A DNA stretch of 64,000 bases. Origin: RHKX01 sp046330285. GTDB taxonomy: Bacteria; Actinomycetota; Thermoleophilia; Solirubrobacterales; 70-9. The notes under the pieces were generated by a model that did no database searches, was not told where the DNA came from, and saw only the letters and a program-made list of their open reading frames with translations. A program made the translations under genes and the position numbers. The stretch is from positions 1 through 64,000 of the forward strand of contig JAXLSX010000011.1 of the NCBI GenBank assembly GCA_046330285.1, in the 5' to 3' direction. Within the stretch, counting starts at the first letter, position 1; every line of letters begins with the position of its first letter. Shown one piece after another: positions 8,634-17,578 of the stretch.

Positions 8634-8934
8634 GCTAGGCGGGGTTTTCGGCTCGCGCCGGTGCCTGGCGCCAGGCCGGGAGTGGGTTTGCTGTGAGGGG
8701 GAGGTGGCCGGAGGGGCGACGTTCAGTCCGAGGGTCAATGGCGAGTTTGGCCCCTGGGAGGGACCGAATTCGCCATTCGTCGGCTCACCCAGCCACTCAA
8801 CTGCACGAAACCCTGCTCTGGCGTGGAAAACGTGCAGTTCGTCACCGGGATGACGCCATCACCTCCCCCTCACTGCCAAATCACCCCCACCCCGCCGGCG
8901 AGCCCCGGCGCGAGCCGAACCGCCTAGGTAGGCC
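8634..8934. other. Intergenic region with inverted repeats, no gene seen
   Basis: This 301-base gap lies between the M23 gene and guaA, which converge here. It contains a perfect 14-base palindrome at 8663-8676 (GCCTGG/CCAGGC), an 8-base inverted repeat AATGGCGA/TCGCCATT (about 8735-8776), and a 9-base inverted repeat AACTGCACG (8799-8807) with CGTGCAGTT (8831-8839). These could form transcription-stopping hairpins for either gene. None has a T-run. No convincing coding frame is present. Confidence 0.5.
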
Positions 8935-10575
8935 CTACTCCCACTCGATGGTCGCCGGCGGCTTGCTGGAGATGTCCAGCGCCACGCGGTTGACCCCCGG
9001 GACCTCGTTGATGATCCGGTTCGAGGCGCGCTCGAGGAGGTCGTAGGGAAGCCGGGCCCAGTCGGCGGTCATCGCGTCGTCGGAGGTGACCGCGCGGATG
9101 ACGATCGGGTAGGCGTAGGTGCGGCCGTCGCCCTGGACGCCGACCGAGCGGACGACGGGCAGGACGCAGAAGGACTGCCAGAGGTCGCGGTAGAGGCCGG
9201 CCGCGCGGACCTCCTCCTGGAGGACGGCGTCGGCCTCGCGGAGGATCTCGAGCCGTTCCTCGTTGACCTCGCCGCCGACGATGCGGATCGCGAGGCCGGG
9301 ACCCGGGAAGGGCTGGCGCCAGACCATCCGGTCGGAGAGCCCGAGCTCGGAGGCGACGGCGCGGACCTCGTCCTTGAACAGCATCCGCAGCGGCTCGACG
9401 AGGTCGAAGTCGAGATCGTCGGGAAGGCCGCCGACGTTGTGGTGCGACTTGATCGTCGCCGCGCCGGTGCCGCCGCCGGACTCGATGACGTCGGAGTAGA
9501 GCGTGCCCTGGACGAGGTAGCCGACGTCGGGGAGCTTCCGCGCCTCCTCCTCGAAGACCCGGATGAACTCCTCGCCGATGATCTTGCGCTTGCGCTCCGG
9601 CTCGTCGACGCCGGCCAGGCGGTCGAGGAAGCGCTCGCGGGCGTCGACGTGGATGAGCTTGATGCCGAGGCCCTCGCGGAACGTCTCGACGACCTGCTCG
9701 GCCTCGCCCTTGCGGAGCAGGCCGTGGTCGACGAGCACGCAGGTGAGCTGGTCGCCGATCGCCTCGTGGACCAGCGCCGCCGCGGTGGCGGAGTCGACGC
9801 CGCCGGAGAGGCCGCAGATGACGCCGCCGGAGCCGACCTGGGTGCGGATGCGGTCGATCTGCTCGTCGATCACCGACGCCGCCGACCACTGCTCCTGACA
9901 GCCCGCGACCTCGCGCAGGAAGCGCTCGAGGATCGCCTGGCCGTGAGGCGTGTGGACGACCTCGGGGTGGAACTGGATGCCGTAGAGCCCGCGCTCGGTG
10001 TCCTCGCAGGCGGCCACCGGAGAGCCCGGGCTCGAGGCCAGCGCCGAGAAGCCGGGCGGCGCCTCGTAGACGCAGTCGCGATGGCTCATCCAGCACTGCT
10101 GGGTATCGGGCAGACCCTGCATCAGCCGGCCGCCCTCGTCGCGCAGCTCGAGCTCGGTCCGACCGAACTCTCCGCGCTCGGCCCCCTCGACGCGGCCGCC
10201 GAGGGCGCGAACCATCACCTGCATGCCGTAACAGATGCCGAGCACCGGAATGCCGAGCTCGAGCAGCTCCGTCCGGAGCGCCGGCGCCCCCTTCTCGTAG
10301 ACGGAGGCGGGGCCGCCGGAGAGGACCAGCGCCCGCGGCTTGCGGAGCCGGATCCGCTCGATGTCGGTGTCGTGAGGCAGCAGCTCGGCGAAGACGCCGC
10401 ACTCACGCAGGCGCCGCGCGATCAGCTGCGAGTACTGTCCGCCGAAGTCGAGCACGAGGACCTCCTCGCGATCGACCCCGACCGCACCCGCCTCACCCCC
10501 GGTGGGATCGACCACCGGGGCGTCGATGGGCTGCTCCTCCGGGAGCGTCTCGGTCGGTGCTGGCCCGGCGCTCAC
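8935..10575 (-). CDS. guaA: GMP synthase (glutamine-hydrolysing)
   Basis: GuaA aminates XMP to GMP using ATP and glutamine. The 546-residue protein has the class I glutaminase with nucleophile Cys115 in GICYGMQ and the His-Glu pair in QFHPEV. The ATP-pyrophosphatase P-loop is GLSGGVDSATAA, then KSHHNVGGLP, and the C terminus is PPATIEWE, typical of the dimerisation domain. The first roughly 38 residues (Pro/Glu-rich) precede the first strand VLVLDFGGQYS and are not conserved in the family. The start GTG 10575 is therefore uncertain, though it sits just after the guaB3 stop, which supports an operon guaB3-guaA. Confidence 0.96.
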   Translation of the reverse strand: MSAGPAPTETLPEEQPIDAPVVDPTGGEAGAVGVDREEVLVLDFGGQYSQLIARRLRECGVFAELLPHDTDIERIRLRKPRALVLSGGPASVYEKGAPALRTELLELGIPVLGICYGMQVMVRALGGRVEGAERGEFGRTELELRDEGGRLMQGLPDTQQCWMSHRDCVYEAPPGFSALASSPGSPVAACEDTERGLYGIQFHPEVVHTPHGQAILERFLREVAGCQEQWSAASVIDEQIDRIRTQVGSGGVICGLSGGVDSATAAALVHEAIGDQLTCVLVDHGLLRKGEAEQVVETFREGLGIKLIHVDARERFLDRLAGVDEPERKRKIIGEEFIRVFEEEARKLPDVGYLVQGTLYSDVIESGGGTGAATIKSHHNVGGLPDDLDFDLVEPLRMLFKDEVRAVASELGLSDRMVWRQPFPGPGLAIRIVGGEVNEERLEILREADAVLQEEVRAAGLYRDLWQSFCVLPVVRSVGVQGDGRTYAYPIVIRAVTSDDAMTADWARLPYDLLERASNRIINEVPGVNRVALDISSKPPATIEWE

Positions 10576-10581
10576 GCGGAT

Positions 10582-11787
10582 CTAGTCGTCGGAGACGGCG
10601 ACCGCGTTGGCGACGGCGGACTTCCCGTTCGAGCCCATCCCGACGGCCTGGCTCCGCTGCAACTGCTTGCCCTCGGTCTGGAGCGCCGGAGCGACCATCA
10701 CCTCGGCCCGATGGAACGAGGGGATGTCCTCGTAGCCGGTCGTCGCCATCGACGTCCGCAGCGCGCCCATCAGGTTGAACGTGCCGTCGTTCTCGTTCGC
10801 CGGCCCGAGCAGGATCTGCTCGAGACTGCCGTCCTGCTTCGTCGTCACCCGGGTGCCGCGCGGCAGTGAGGGATGGAACGTCGCCATCCCCCAGTGGTAG
10901 CCGCGACCGGGCGCCTCGGCGGCACGGGCGAGTGGCGAGCCGATCATCACGGCGTCGGCGCCGCAGGCGACGGCCTTCGAGATGTCGCCGCCGGTCCGCA
11001 TGCCGCCGTCGGCGATCACGTTGCAGTACTGGCCGGTCTCCAGCATGTGCTGTGAGCGGGCGGCCGCCACGTCGGCGATCGCGGTCGCCTGCGGGACGCC
11101 GATCCCGAGCACGCCGCGGGTCGTGCAAGCGGCGCCCGGGCCGACGCCGACGAGGACGCCGACGGCACCGGTCCGCATCAGGTGCAGGCCCGTCGAGTAG
11201 GAGGCGCAGCCGCCGACCACGCACGGAACCGGCGCGGAGGCGATGAACTCCTTCAGGTTGAGCGGCTCAGACGAGGAAGAGACGTGCTCAGCCGAGATCA
11301 CGGTGCCCTGGACGACGAGGATGTCGAGGCCCGCCTCGAGGGCGACCTCGTGGTATTCGCCGACCTTCTGCGGAGTCAGCGACCCGGCGCAGACCGCGCC
11401 CTCGGCCTTGATCTCCTCGATCCGCTGCGCCATCAGCTCGGGCTTGACCGGCTCGTTGTAGATCTCCTGCATCAGCTGGGTCGACTTGCCGGGGGGAGCC
11501 GCCGCGATCCGCGCGAGCTGCTCGTCGGCGTCCTCGTAGCGGGACCAGATGCCCTCGAGGTTGAGGACGCCGAGCCCGCCGAGCTGGCCGATCAGCGCCG
11601 CCGTCTTCGGGCTGACGACGCCGTCCATCGCCGAAGCGAGCAGGGGCAACTCGAACCGGTAGGGGCCGAGGTTCCAGGTGATGTCGATGTCGTCGGGATC
11701 CCGCGTCCGCCGCGAGGGCACGATCGCGATGTCGTCGAACCCGTAGGCGCGACGAGCCTTCTTTCCCCGTCCGATCTCAACTTCCAA
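10582..11787 (-). CDS. guaB3: GuaB3-type IMP dehydrogenase-related protein
   Basis: This 401-residue TIM-barrel protein of the IMPDH/GMP reductase superfamily has no CBS pair. The catalytic loop GPGAACTTRGVLGIGVPQ retains the Cys that forms the covalent purine intermediate, and NVIADGGMRTGGDI is the phosphate-binding strand. These features and the length fit the GuaB3 subgroup rather than classical GuaB (about 490 residues). Whether this subgroup acts as IMP dehydrogenase or GMP reductase is not settled from sequence. Placement directly upstream of guaA points to guanine nucleotide supply. The TTG start has a GGGAG ribosome-binding site. Confidence 0.88.
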   Translation of the reverse strand: MEVEIGRGKKARRAYGFDDIAIVPSRRTRDPDDIDITWNLGPYRFELPLLASAMDGVVSPKTAALIGQLGGLGVLNLEGIWSRYEDADEQLARIAAAPPGKSTQLMQEIYNEPVKPELMAQRIEEIKAEGAVCAGSLTPQKVGEYHEVALEAGLDILVVQGTVISAEHVSSSSEPLNLKEFIASAPVPCVVGGCASYSTGLHLMRTGAVGVLVGVGPGAACTTRGVLGIGVPQATAIADVAAARSQHMLETGQYCNVIADGGMRTGGDISKAVACGADAVMIGSPLARAAEAPGRGYHWGMATFHPSLPRGTRVTTKQDGSLEQILLGPANENDGTFNLMGALRTSMATTGYEDIPSFHRAEVMVAPALQTEGKQLQRSQAVGMGSNGKSAVANAVAVSDD

Positions 11788-11822
11788 CTGGTGGCGCTCC
11801 CTTGGTCGACTGCAGAAAGACG

Positions 11823-11828
11823 ATTGTA
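11823..11828 (-). promoter_or_regulatory. Predicted -10 box of guaB3-guaA
   Basis: On the minus strand TACAAT lies about 36 bases before the guaB3 TTG start, leaving a short leader that contains the GGGAG ribosome-binding site. No clear -35 is seen. Confidence 0.45.
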
Positions 11829-11908
11829 GGCGGCCGCTATGACGGGCCGGAGGGCCTCCGCGTCCGGAAACTGCGGGGAAACGGGACGGCGGGCGGGCCG
11901 GCCGGGGC

Positions 11909-12868
11909 TCAGGCGACCCGGAGCGGGGCGTTGAGGCGCTCGACGCTGACCCGGTCGGTCAGCTTCGCCGCCTCGACGCCGTCGATCGTGCCGGCCCCGA
12001 GGTGCTGGGTCGACTCGGCGCCGCAGGCGACGCCGTAGGCGAGGCAGTCCTCGACCGGGCGCCCGGCCCGGCGCGCGGCGACGAAGCCGGCGAGGAACGC
12101 GTCGCCGGAGCCGACGCTCGCCACGGTCGCCAGCGGCTCGATGCTCGCCTCGTAATGGGTCCGCGCGTTGCCGTCGCCGACGATCGCGACGCAGCCCGAG
12201 GGCGTCGTCACGATCGCCTCCTCGGCGCCCATGCCGACGAGGCTGTCGACCGCCGAGACGAGGTCGCCCGGCTCGGTGAACTCGTAGCCGACCGCCTCCT
12301 CCGCCTCGGCGACGTTGGGGACGACCACCGAGGGCTGCGCCCTGAGGCCGACCCGCATCGGCTCGCCGTCGGTGTCGAGCAGGGTCGGGACGCCGGAAGC
12401 GCGCAGGCCGGCGATCAGCGCCGCGTACTGGTCCGCCTCGGCGCCGGGCGGGAGCGAGCCGGCGATCACGCAGAACTCGGCGCCGCCGGCGAGGTAGAGC
12501 AGGCGCTCGGTGAAGCGCTCGAGGTCGACCGAGGCGACGTTCGGGCCGCGCTCGTTGATCTCGGTCTGCTCGCCCGACGTCGGGTCGACGATCGAGAGGT
12601 TCGTGCGCGAGTCGCCCGCGACCTCGACGAAGTCGTGCAGGACCTGCTCGGCGTCGAGCAGCTCGCGGATTCGGGCGCCGGTCGGCCCGGCCGCGAAGCC
12701 GGTCGCGATCACGGGCTCGCCGAGGCTCTTGAGGGCCCGGGCGATGTTGACGCCCTTGCCGCCTGCGGCGCGGCGCGAATCGACCACGCGATGGCGGTTG
12801 CCGAGCGCGACACGGGGCACCGCGACCGTCCGGTCGAGGGCAATGTTCAGCGTCACCGTGAGGATCAA
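11909..12868 (-). CDS. 1-phosphofructokinase / hexose kinase of the PfkB family
   Basis: This 319-residue ribokinase-fold sugar kinase most resembles FruK/PfkB/LacC. It begins MILTVTLNIALD like FruK. It has AAGGKGVNIARAL as the sugar-binding motif and VGSGDAFLAGF with the catalytic Asp near the C terminus. The likely substrate is a phosphorylated hexose such as fructose-1-phosphate or fructose-6-phosphate; I cannot separate these from sequence, and no PTS genes are nearby. The TTG start overlaps the upstream carboxypeptidase stop as TTGA (12868-12865), so the two genes are coupled although their functions differ. Confidence 0.85.
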   Translation of the reverse strand: MILTVTLNIALDRTVAVPRVALGNRHRVVDSRRAAGGKGVNIARALKSLGEPVIATGFAAGPTGARIRELLDAEQVLHDFVEVAGDSRTNLSIVDPTSGEQTEINERGPNVASVDLERFTERLLYLAGGAEFCVIAGSLPPGAEADQYAALIAGLRASGVPTLLDTDGEPMRVGLRAQPSVVVPNVAEAEEAVGYEFTEPGDLVSAVDSLVGMGAEEAIVTTPSGCVAIVGDGNARTHYEASIEPLATVASVGSGDAFLAGFVAARRAGRPVEDCLAYGVACGAESTQHLGAGTIDGVEAAKLTDRVSVERLNAPLRVA

Positions 12869-14187
12869 GCGTCCTCCCCCCTCCTTCTCCGAATCCGCTC
12901 CTGGCGCGTCCTCATTCTCTCCTCCGGGTCCCGATCCCCGTCCGCCTCGCCGTTGCCGCGGCGCCGCAGTGCGATCAGGGCCACGGCAAGTATGACGATC
13001 ACGGCCAACACGATCAGGACGACGACGATCGGGCCGCCGACCCGATCGACGATCGTCGGCGCATCCACGGCGGTCGCGGCGACCAACGGCACCCGGTCCA
13101 CGAAGCGCCCGTCGACGGTCACCGTCGCCTGACCGAGCTTTTCGCCGGCGGCGATCGGCCCCTCGACCTCGGCCGGGCCGTCCGCCTCGACCCGCACCTT
13201 CTGGTCGGCCCGTGCCCGCAGGTCGACGTCGCGCGTCGCGACCAGAGCCAGCGGTTCGTCCTCGTAGCGGACGGCGGCGGTCGCCTCCTCCCCGTCCTCG
13301 CGAACCGGGACCTCGCGGTCGTAGAGCGAGAATCCGTAGTCGAGGAGCCGCTCGGTCTCGGTGTCGCGGGCCGCCTCCGACGACGCCCCGAGGACGGCCG
13401 CGAGCAGCGGGACGCCATCACGCTTGGCCGAGGCGACGAGGACGTATCCGGCGTCGAGCGTGTGGCCGGTCTTGACCCCGTCGACGCTCGGATCGCTGAG
13501 CATCAGGGTGTTCGTGTTCTCGACCACGCGGGTCTGCGCGCCGCTCTTCAGCGTCGCCCGCGGCATCGCCACGATCCGGCGGAAGCGCTTATCGGCCAGG
13601 AGATCCTGCGCCAGCGTCGTCAGATCGCGGGCCGTCGAGTAGTTGCCCTTGGCGTCGAGCCCGATCGGGTTCGCGTAGTGCGTACGGGTCAGATCGAGCT
13701 CGGCGGCCGCCCGGTTCATCTCGGCGACGAACGCCGCCTCCGAGCCCGCGACGCCGTCGGCGACGGTGAACGCGGCGTCGTTCGCCGACGGAAGCATCAT
13801 CGCGACGATCAGGTCGTGGACCGTGAGCCGTTCGCCGGCGGTCAGACCCGCGACCGACTCGGCCGCCACCGCGTCGTACTTCGGGACCACGAGCTCGTCG
13901 TCCATCTTCAGCTCGTTCAGCGCCAGGTAGGCGGTCATCAGCTTGGTCGTGCTCGCGATCGCCCGCCGGCGGTCGGGAGCGTGCGCGGCCAGCTCCTGCT
14001 GGTCCTTGAGGTCGATCAGCAGCCAGGTGGCGGCGTCGAGCCGCGGCGGCTTGCCGGACTCCGGCTGCGCCGCGGGCGCCGCGGCGGGCAGCGCCAGCAG
14101 CAGGCCGGCGCACAGCGACAGCACGAGTCGAAGGCACCGTTGCGACGCCCCCCGGCGGCCCGCCGTTGCGGTCCTCCGCGCCGGCAT
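12865..14187 (-). CDS. D-alanyl-D-alanine carboxypeptidase (S11, DacF-like), membrane anchored
   Basis: This low-molecular-weight penicillin-binding protein trims the terminal D-Ala of peptidoglycan stem peptides outside the membrane. All three active-site motifs are present: STTK (Ser79, Lys82), SAN (134-136) and KTG (239-241). It has an N-terminal signal, a beta-rich C-terminal domain, then a membrane segment near residues 382-404 and a highly charged Arg/Glu tail. The 440-residue length is normal for the family. A LysM protein lies downstream of its stop at 14188-14535 on the same strand (transcribed first), suggesting a small cell-wall operon. Confidence 0.93.
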   Translation of the reverse strand: MPARRTATAGRRGASQRCLRLVLSLCAGLLLALPAAAPAAQPESGKPPRLDAATWLLIDLKDQQELAAHAPDRRRAIASTTKLMTAYLALNELKMDDELVVPKYDAVAAESVAGLTAGERLTVHDLIVAMMLPSANDAAFTVADGVAGSEAAFVAEMNRAAAELDLTRTHYANPIGLDAKGNYSTARDLTTLAQDLLADKRFRRIVAMPRATLKSGAQTRVVENTNTLMLSDPSVDGVKTGHTLDAGYVLVASAKRDGVPLLAAVLGASSEAARDTETERLLDYGFSLYDREVPVREDGEEATAAVRYEDEPLALVATRDVDLRARADQKVRVEADGPAEVEGPIAAGEKLGQATVTVDGRFVDRVPLVAATAVDAPTIVDRVGGPIVVVLIVLAVIVILAVALIALRRRGNGEADGDRDPEERMRTRQERIRRRRGEDA

Positions 14188-14535
14188 CTAGCGGATCGTG
14201 AGTTCCTGGCCGGCGCCGAGCGCCTGCGGGTCGATGTCGGGGTTGAGCCGCTCGAGCCGCTTCACGGAGACGTCGAACTTGGCGGCGATGCCGCTCAGGG
14301 TGTCGCCTTCCTGGACGGCGTACTTGCGCGGGTTCTCCGCGCCCTCGCCGTCCTTCTTCCCCTCCGAGTCGATCTTCGCCTTCGCGTCCTGCTCCGCCTT
14401 GTTGCTGTCTCCTGTGTTCTCGGAGACGATCACGAAGACGGCGATCAGCACCGCGACGAGCGCGATCGGCGCCAATACGCGGTTGAACCAGGAGATCCGC
14501 CGGGTGGTGTCACCCGGTGCGCTGGAAGCGGCCAC
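14188..14535 (-). CDS. Membrane-anchored LysM-domain protein
   Basis: This 115-residue protein has one membrane segment (about residues 20-42), a Lys/Glu/Asp-rich linker and a C-terminal LysM module (YAVQEGDTLSGIAAKFDV, ending in QELTIR) that binds glycan GlcNAc. It has no catalytic domain, so it may be an adaptor or wall tether. The GTG start at 14535 follows a TACCAT box by seven bases, suggesting leaderless mRNA. Its stop abuts the D-Ala-D-Ala carboxypeptidase start at 14187, so the two are probably co-transcribed. Confidence 0.88.
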   Translation of the reverse strand: MAASSAPGDTTRRISWFNRVLAPIALVAVLIAVFVIVSENTGDSNKAEQDAKAKIDSEGKKDGEGAENPRKYAVQEGDTLSGIAAKFDVSVKRLERLNPDIDPQALGAGQELTIR

Positions 14536-14613
14536 GATCGCGATGGTACGTCAACCGGCCCGGTCCGGAACCTGAAATCTGCTGGATGCGGGGCGAATTG
14601 CGGGCCCGCGGGC

Positions 14614-15906
14614 TCAGCGGGCGGCGGCCGCGACGACCGCGACGCGGGTGCCCCGAAGCAGGCTCGCGGCGTCGTCGAGGTCGTCCGAGCCGGCATCGGG
14701 ACCGACGAGGACGGCGACGGCGTCGGTGAGGGCGGCGACCGCGTCCGCATCACTGCTCCCGAGCACCGGCGGCGCCGCGTAGACGACGAGGTCGTAGACG
14801 CGGGCGAGCCGCTCGACCAGGCCCGCGAACCGGGCCCCGGCAAGGCTCGCGTCTCCGCCGCCTCCGGCCGGGACGAAGGCGAAGCCCGCCGACCCTCGTG
14901 GAGCGACGACGACGTTCCGCAGGACCTCCTGCGGCGATGCATCACCCTCGAGGTAGTCGGCGAGACCGGGCGTCGACTCGACCCCGAGCGCGGCGGCCAG
15001 ACCCGGTGCTCCGAGGTCGGCCTCGACGAGCAGGACGCGGCGCCCCGCGCCCGCGGCCGTCACCGCCAGCGCCGCCGCGAGGTCGGCGACGTCCGCATCG
15101 TCGCCGACCGCCGTGACCGCGAGCGACCGGGGACCGCCCGCGGAACGGAGCCGGAGCCGGTCGGCGAGCATCCCGACCTCGGCGACGGCCCGGGTCGGAA
15201 CTCCGACGCCGTCGTCGTCCCTCGTCACCGAGCCCCCGGGTCCGGGGTCGTATCCGGTGAGCCGGGCGTCGAGAGCCTCGGCGAAGGAGGCGAGCGGATC
15301 GGCCGGGGCCTCGCTGGAGTCCACGGCCGGCGCGCCCGGCACGGCGGCCGTGCCAGCGCCGCGGCGCCGGCGCGAGACGGCGATGAGCGCCGCCGCGATC
15401 AACCCGGCGATCAGGCCCGCGAGGAAACCGATGGCCGCCCAGAGGGCGGCGGATCGGTCCTCGTCCGGCTCCGCCGGGATCGACGCCGCCCTGCCGAGCG
15501 CAAGAGGGTCCCCCTCGACCTCGACGAGCGCGCGCTGGAAGCCGTCGGCGGCGGCCGCGGCGACGTCGGGGGCGTCGGCGGTCGCGGTGATCGTCAGGAA
15601 GCCGCCGCGCGGCGACGGGCGGACGGTGACCTCCGAGAGCAGGTCGGCGCCGGGCACGTCGTCGCCGGTCAGGCGCGCGGCCTTCGCCGCGACCTCCTCG
15701 CTCTCGCCGCGGTGGGCGAAGCGCTCGAGCCGGGCCTCGTCGGAGCCCTGCGAGTCGCTCTCCACCACGACCGTCGCGGTCGCCCGCCAGCTCGGCTGAT
15801 CGGCGATGCCCCAGCCGAAACCCAGCAGGGTCCCGACCAGCGCCAGGACGATGACGACCCGCCAGCCCCCCGCCGCCGGCCCGACGGGCTCAGCCGCGGC
15901 GGCCAA
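14614..15906 (-). CDS. Wzz/CapA-like polysaccharide co-polymerase fused to a degenerate BY-kinase domain
   Basis: This 430-residue protein has membrane segments at about 18-34 and 155-178 flanking a Wzz-like extracytoplasmic region. A cytoplasmic domain (about 245-430) has the fold of a bacterial tyrosine kinase/ParA ATPase. Walker A' is recognisable (VLLVEADLGAPGLAAALG), but the Walker A position reads VTAVGDDADVADLAAALA and has no GKS/T, and there is no C-terminal Tyr cluster. It is therefore probably a structural or regulatory partner in chain-length control, not an active kinase. It ends 79 bases before the LysM gene start and lies downstream of argS. No capsule genes surround it. Confidence 0.7.
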   Translation of the reverse strand: MAAAAEPVGPAAGGWRVVIVLALVGTLLGFGWGIADQPSWRATATVVVESDSQGSDEARLERFAHRGESEEVAAKAARLTGDDVPGADLLSEVTVRPSPRGGFLTITATADAPDVAAAAADGFQRALVEVEGDPLALGRAASIPAEPDEDRSAALWAAIGFLAGLIAGLIAAALIAVSRRRRGAGTAAVPGAPAVDSSEAPADPLASFAEALDARLTGYDPGPGGSVTRDDDGVGVPTRAVAEVGMLADRLRLRSAGGPRSLAVTAVGDDADVADLAAALAVTAAGAGRRVLLVEADLGAPGLAAALGVESTPGLADYLEGDASPQEVLRNVVVAPRGSAGFAFVPAGGGGDASLAGARFAGLVERLARVYDLVVYAAPPVLGSSDADAVAALTDAVAVLVGPDAGSDDLDDAASLLRGTRVAVVAAAAR

Positions 15907-15909
15907 CCG

Positions 15910-17544
15910 TCACATCTCCTCCGGTGCGTCGACCCCGAGCAGGTCGAGGAGCGTGGCGATGACGTCCCGCGTGGCCGCGCAGACCGTGAGCCGGGCCTGT
16001 TCGAGGCCGGGACCGGCCCCGACGACGCGGCAGTCGCGGTAGAAGGCGTGGAAGTCGGCGGCGACCTCGCGCACGTAGGTCGAGATCCCGTGCGGCTCGC
16101 GCTTGTTCGCGGCCCGGGCGATCTGGTCGGGCATCTCGAGCAGCCGCGCGATCAGCGCCCGCTCCGCCGGCTCCAGGGTTCCGGCCGGGACCGGGTCGTC
16201 CCCGCTCTCGGTGCCGCGCTCGGCGGCCGTCCGGAAGAGGCTGCAGATTCGGGCGTGCGCGTACTGCGCGTAGTAGACCGGGTTGTCGGAGGAGTGGGTC
16301 CGGGCGAGCTCGAGGTCGATGTCGATCGGGGTCTCGTGGCTGCGCATCAGCATGAAGAAGCGCGTGGCGTCGACGCCGATGTCCTCGAGCAGGTCGTCGA
16401 GCCGGGCGAAATCCCCGCGCCGCTTCGACATCCGGGCGCGCTCGCCGCCCTCGACGAGGTTGACCATCTGCATGATCGAGACCTCGAACGCCTCGGGCGG
16501 CGCCCCGAACGCGACGATGGCCGCCCGCATCCTGTCGATATAGCCGTGGTGGTCGGCGCCGAGCACGTCGACGAGCAGCTCGAACCCGCGCTCGAGCTTG
16601 TCCCGGTGGTAGGCGATGTCGGCGGCGAAGTACGTGGGCGCGCCGTCGGCCCGGATCAACACCCGGTCCTTGTCGTCGCCGAATTCCGAGGTCCGCAGCC
16701 AGACCGCGCCCTCGTGCTCGTAGACGAGACCGCGGCCGCGGAGGTCCTCGATGGCCTTCTCGGTCGCACCGGCGTCGTGCAGCGACTTCTCCGAGGCCCA
16801 GGTGTCGAAGTCGACCCGCGACCGCTCCAGGGTCGCCCGGATTCCCTGCAGCATCAGCTCGACGCCGAGGCGGCCCAGCTCCGCCGGCTCGAGCCCGGCA
16901 CCGTGCTCGGCCGAGATCCGCTCGCCGATCTCGGCGACGTAGTCGCCCTCGTAGCCGCCCTCGGGCACGTCGGTGCCGGCGATCCGGGCGGCGATCGACG
17001 CCCCGAACAGCTCGATCTGGCTGCCGGCGTCGTTGAGGTAGTACTCACGGCTGACGTCGTGGCCGGCGAAGGCGAGGACGCGGGCGAGCGAGTCGCCGTA
17101 GGCGAGGTGCCGGCCGCTGGCGACGGTGAGTGGGCCGGTCGGGTTGGCGCTGACGAACTCGACCAGCACCTTCGACGGAGGATCGGCGACGCCGGAGCCG
17201 AATTCCCGTCCCCGGTCGGCGATCAGCGCGGCCGCGTCCCGGAACCAGGCCTCGGACATGTGCAGGTTGAGGAAGCCGGGCCCGGCCACGTCGATCCGGT
17301 CGACAGCATCGCCGAGCCGCTGCTCGACGCCGTCGATCAACCTGGCCGCGACGTCGCGAGGCGGCTCGCCGATCAGGGGCGCCGCGAGCATCGCCGCGTT
17401 CGTCGAGTAATCGCCGAAGTCCGGGCGCGGCGGCCGCTCGAGTCCGGCGGCGGGCACGCCGGGGCGAAGGTCTGCGATCGCGGCTGCGATCGCCTCGCCG
17501 AGGGCGGCGGTCGGCCCGGCGCTGGGGTTCGGGGCGGCGTTCAC
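15910..17544 (-). CDS. argS: Arginyl-tRNA synthetase
   Basis: This 544-residue class I synthetase charges tRNA-Arg. The N-terminal Add1 domain, FVSANPTGPL, EYYLNDAGSQI, the catalytic core and the C-terminal DALR anticodon-binding domain are in order. MSKRRGDF is the KMSKS-equivalent loop. The HIGH signature, normally HVGHG after NPTGPL, here reads TVASG (residues 140-144). The GTG start at 17544 follows TAGAGT (17557-17552) by seven bases, with no ribosome-binding site: a leaderless start. Confidence 0.95.
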   Translation of the reverse strand: MNAAPNPSAGPTAALGEAIAAAIADLRPGVPAAGLERPPRPDFGDYSTNAAMLAAPLIGEPPRDVAARLIDGVEQRLGDAVDRIDVAGPGFLNLHMSEAWFRDAAALIADRGREFGSGVADPPSKVLVEFVSANPTGPLTVASGRHLAYGDSLARVLAFAGHDVSREYYLNDAGSQIELFGASIAARIAGTDVPEGGYEGDYVAEIGERISAEHGAGLEPAELGRLGVELMLQGIRATLERSRVDFDTWASEKSLHDAGATEKAIEDLRGRGLVYEHEGAVWLRTSEFGDDKDRVLIRADGAPTYFAADIAYHRDKLERGFELLVDVLGADHHGYIDRMRAAIVAFGAPPEAFEVSIMQMVNLVEGGERARMSKRRGDFARLDDLLEDIGVDATRFFMLMRSHETPIDIDLELARTHSSDNPVYYAQYAHARICSLFRTAAERGTESGDDPVPAGTLEPAERALIARLLEMPDQIARAANKREPHGISTYVREVAADFHAFYRDCRVVGAGPGLEQARLTVCAATRDVIATLLDLLGVDAPEEM

Positions 17545-17578
17545 CCGCAGGACTCTAGGTGACCCTCGGGGCGTCGGC

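Noticed and set aside
8663..8676. 14-base palindrome as an operator
   Set aside because: No neighbouring regulator or second copy; more likely part of a transcription end between convergent genes.
13462..17562. 1366-codon plus-strand frame
   Set aside because: It covers the carboxypeptidase, LysM, Wzz-like and argS genes on the opposite strand and has no recognisable motif.
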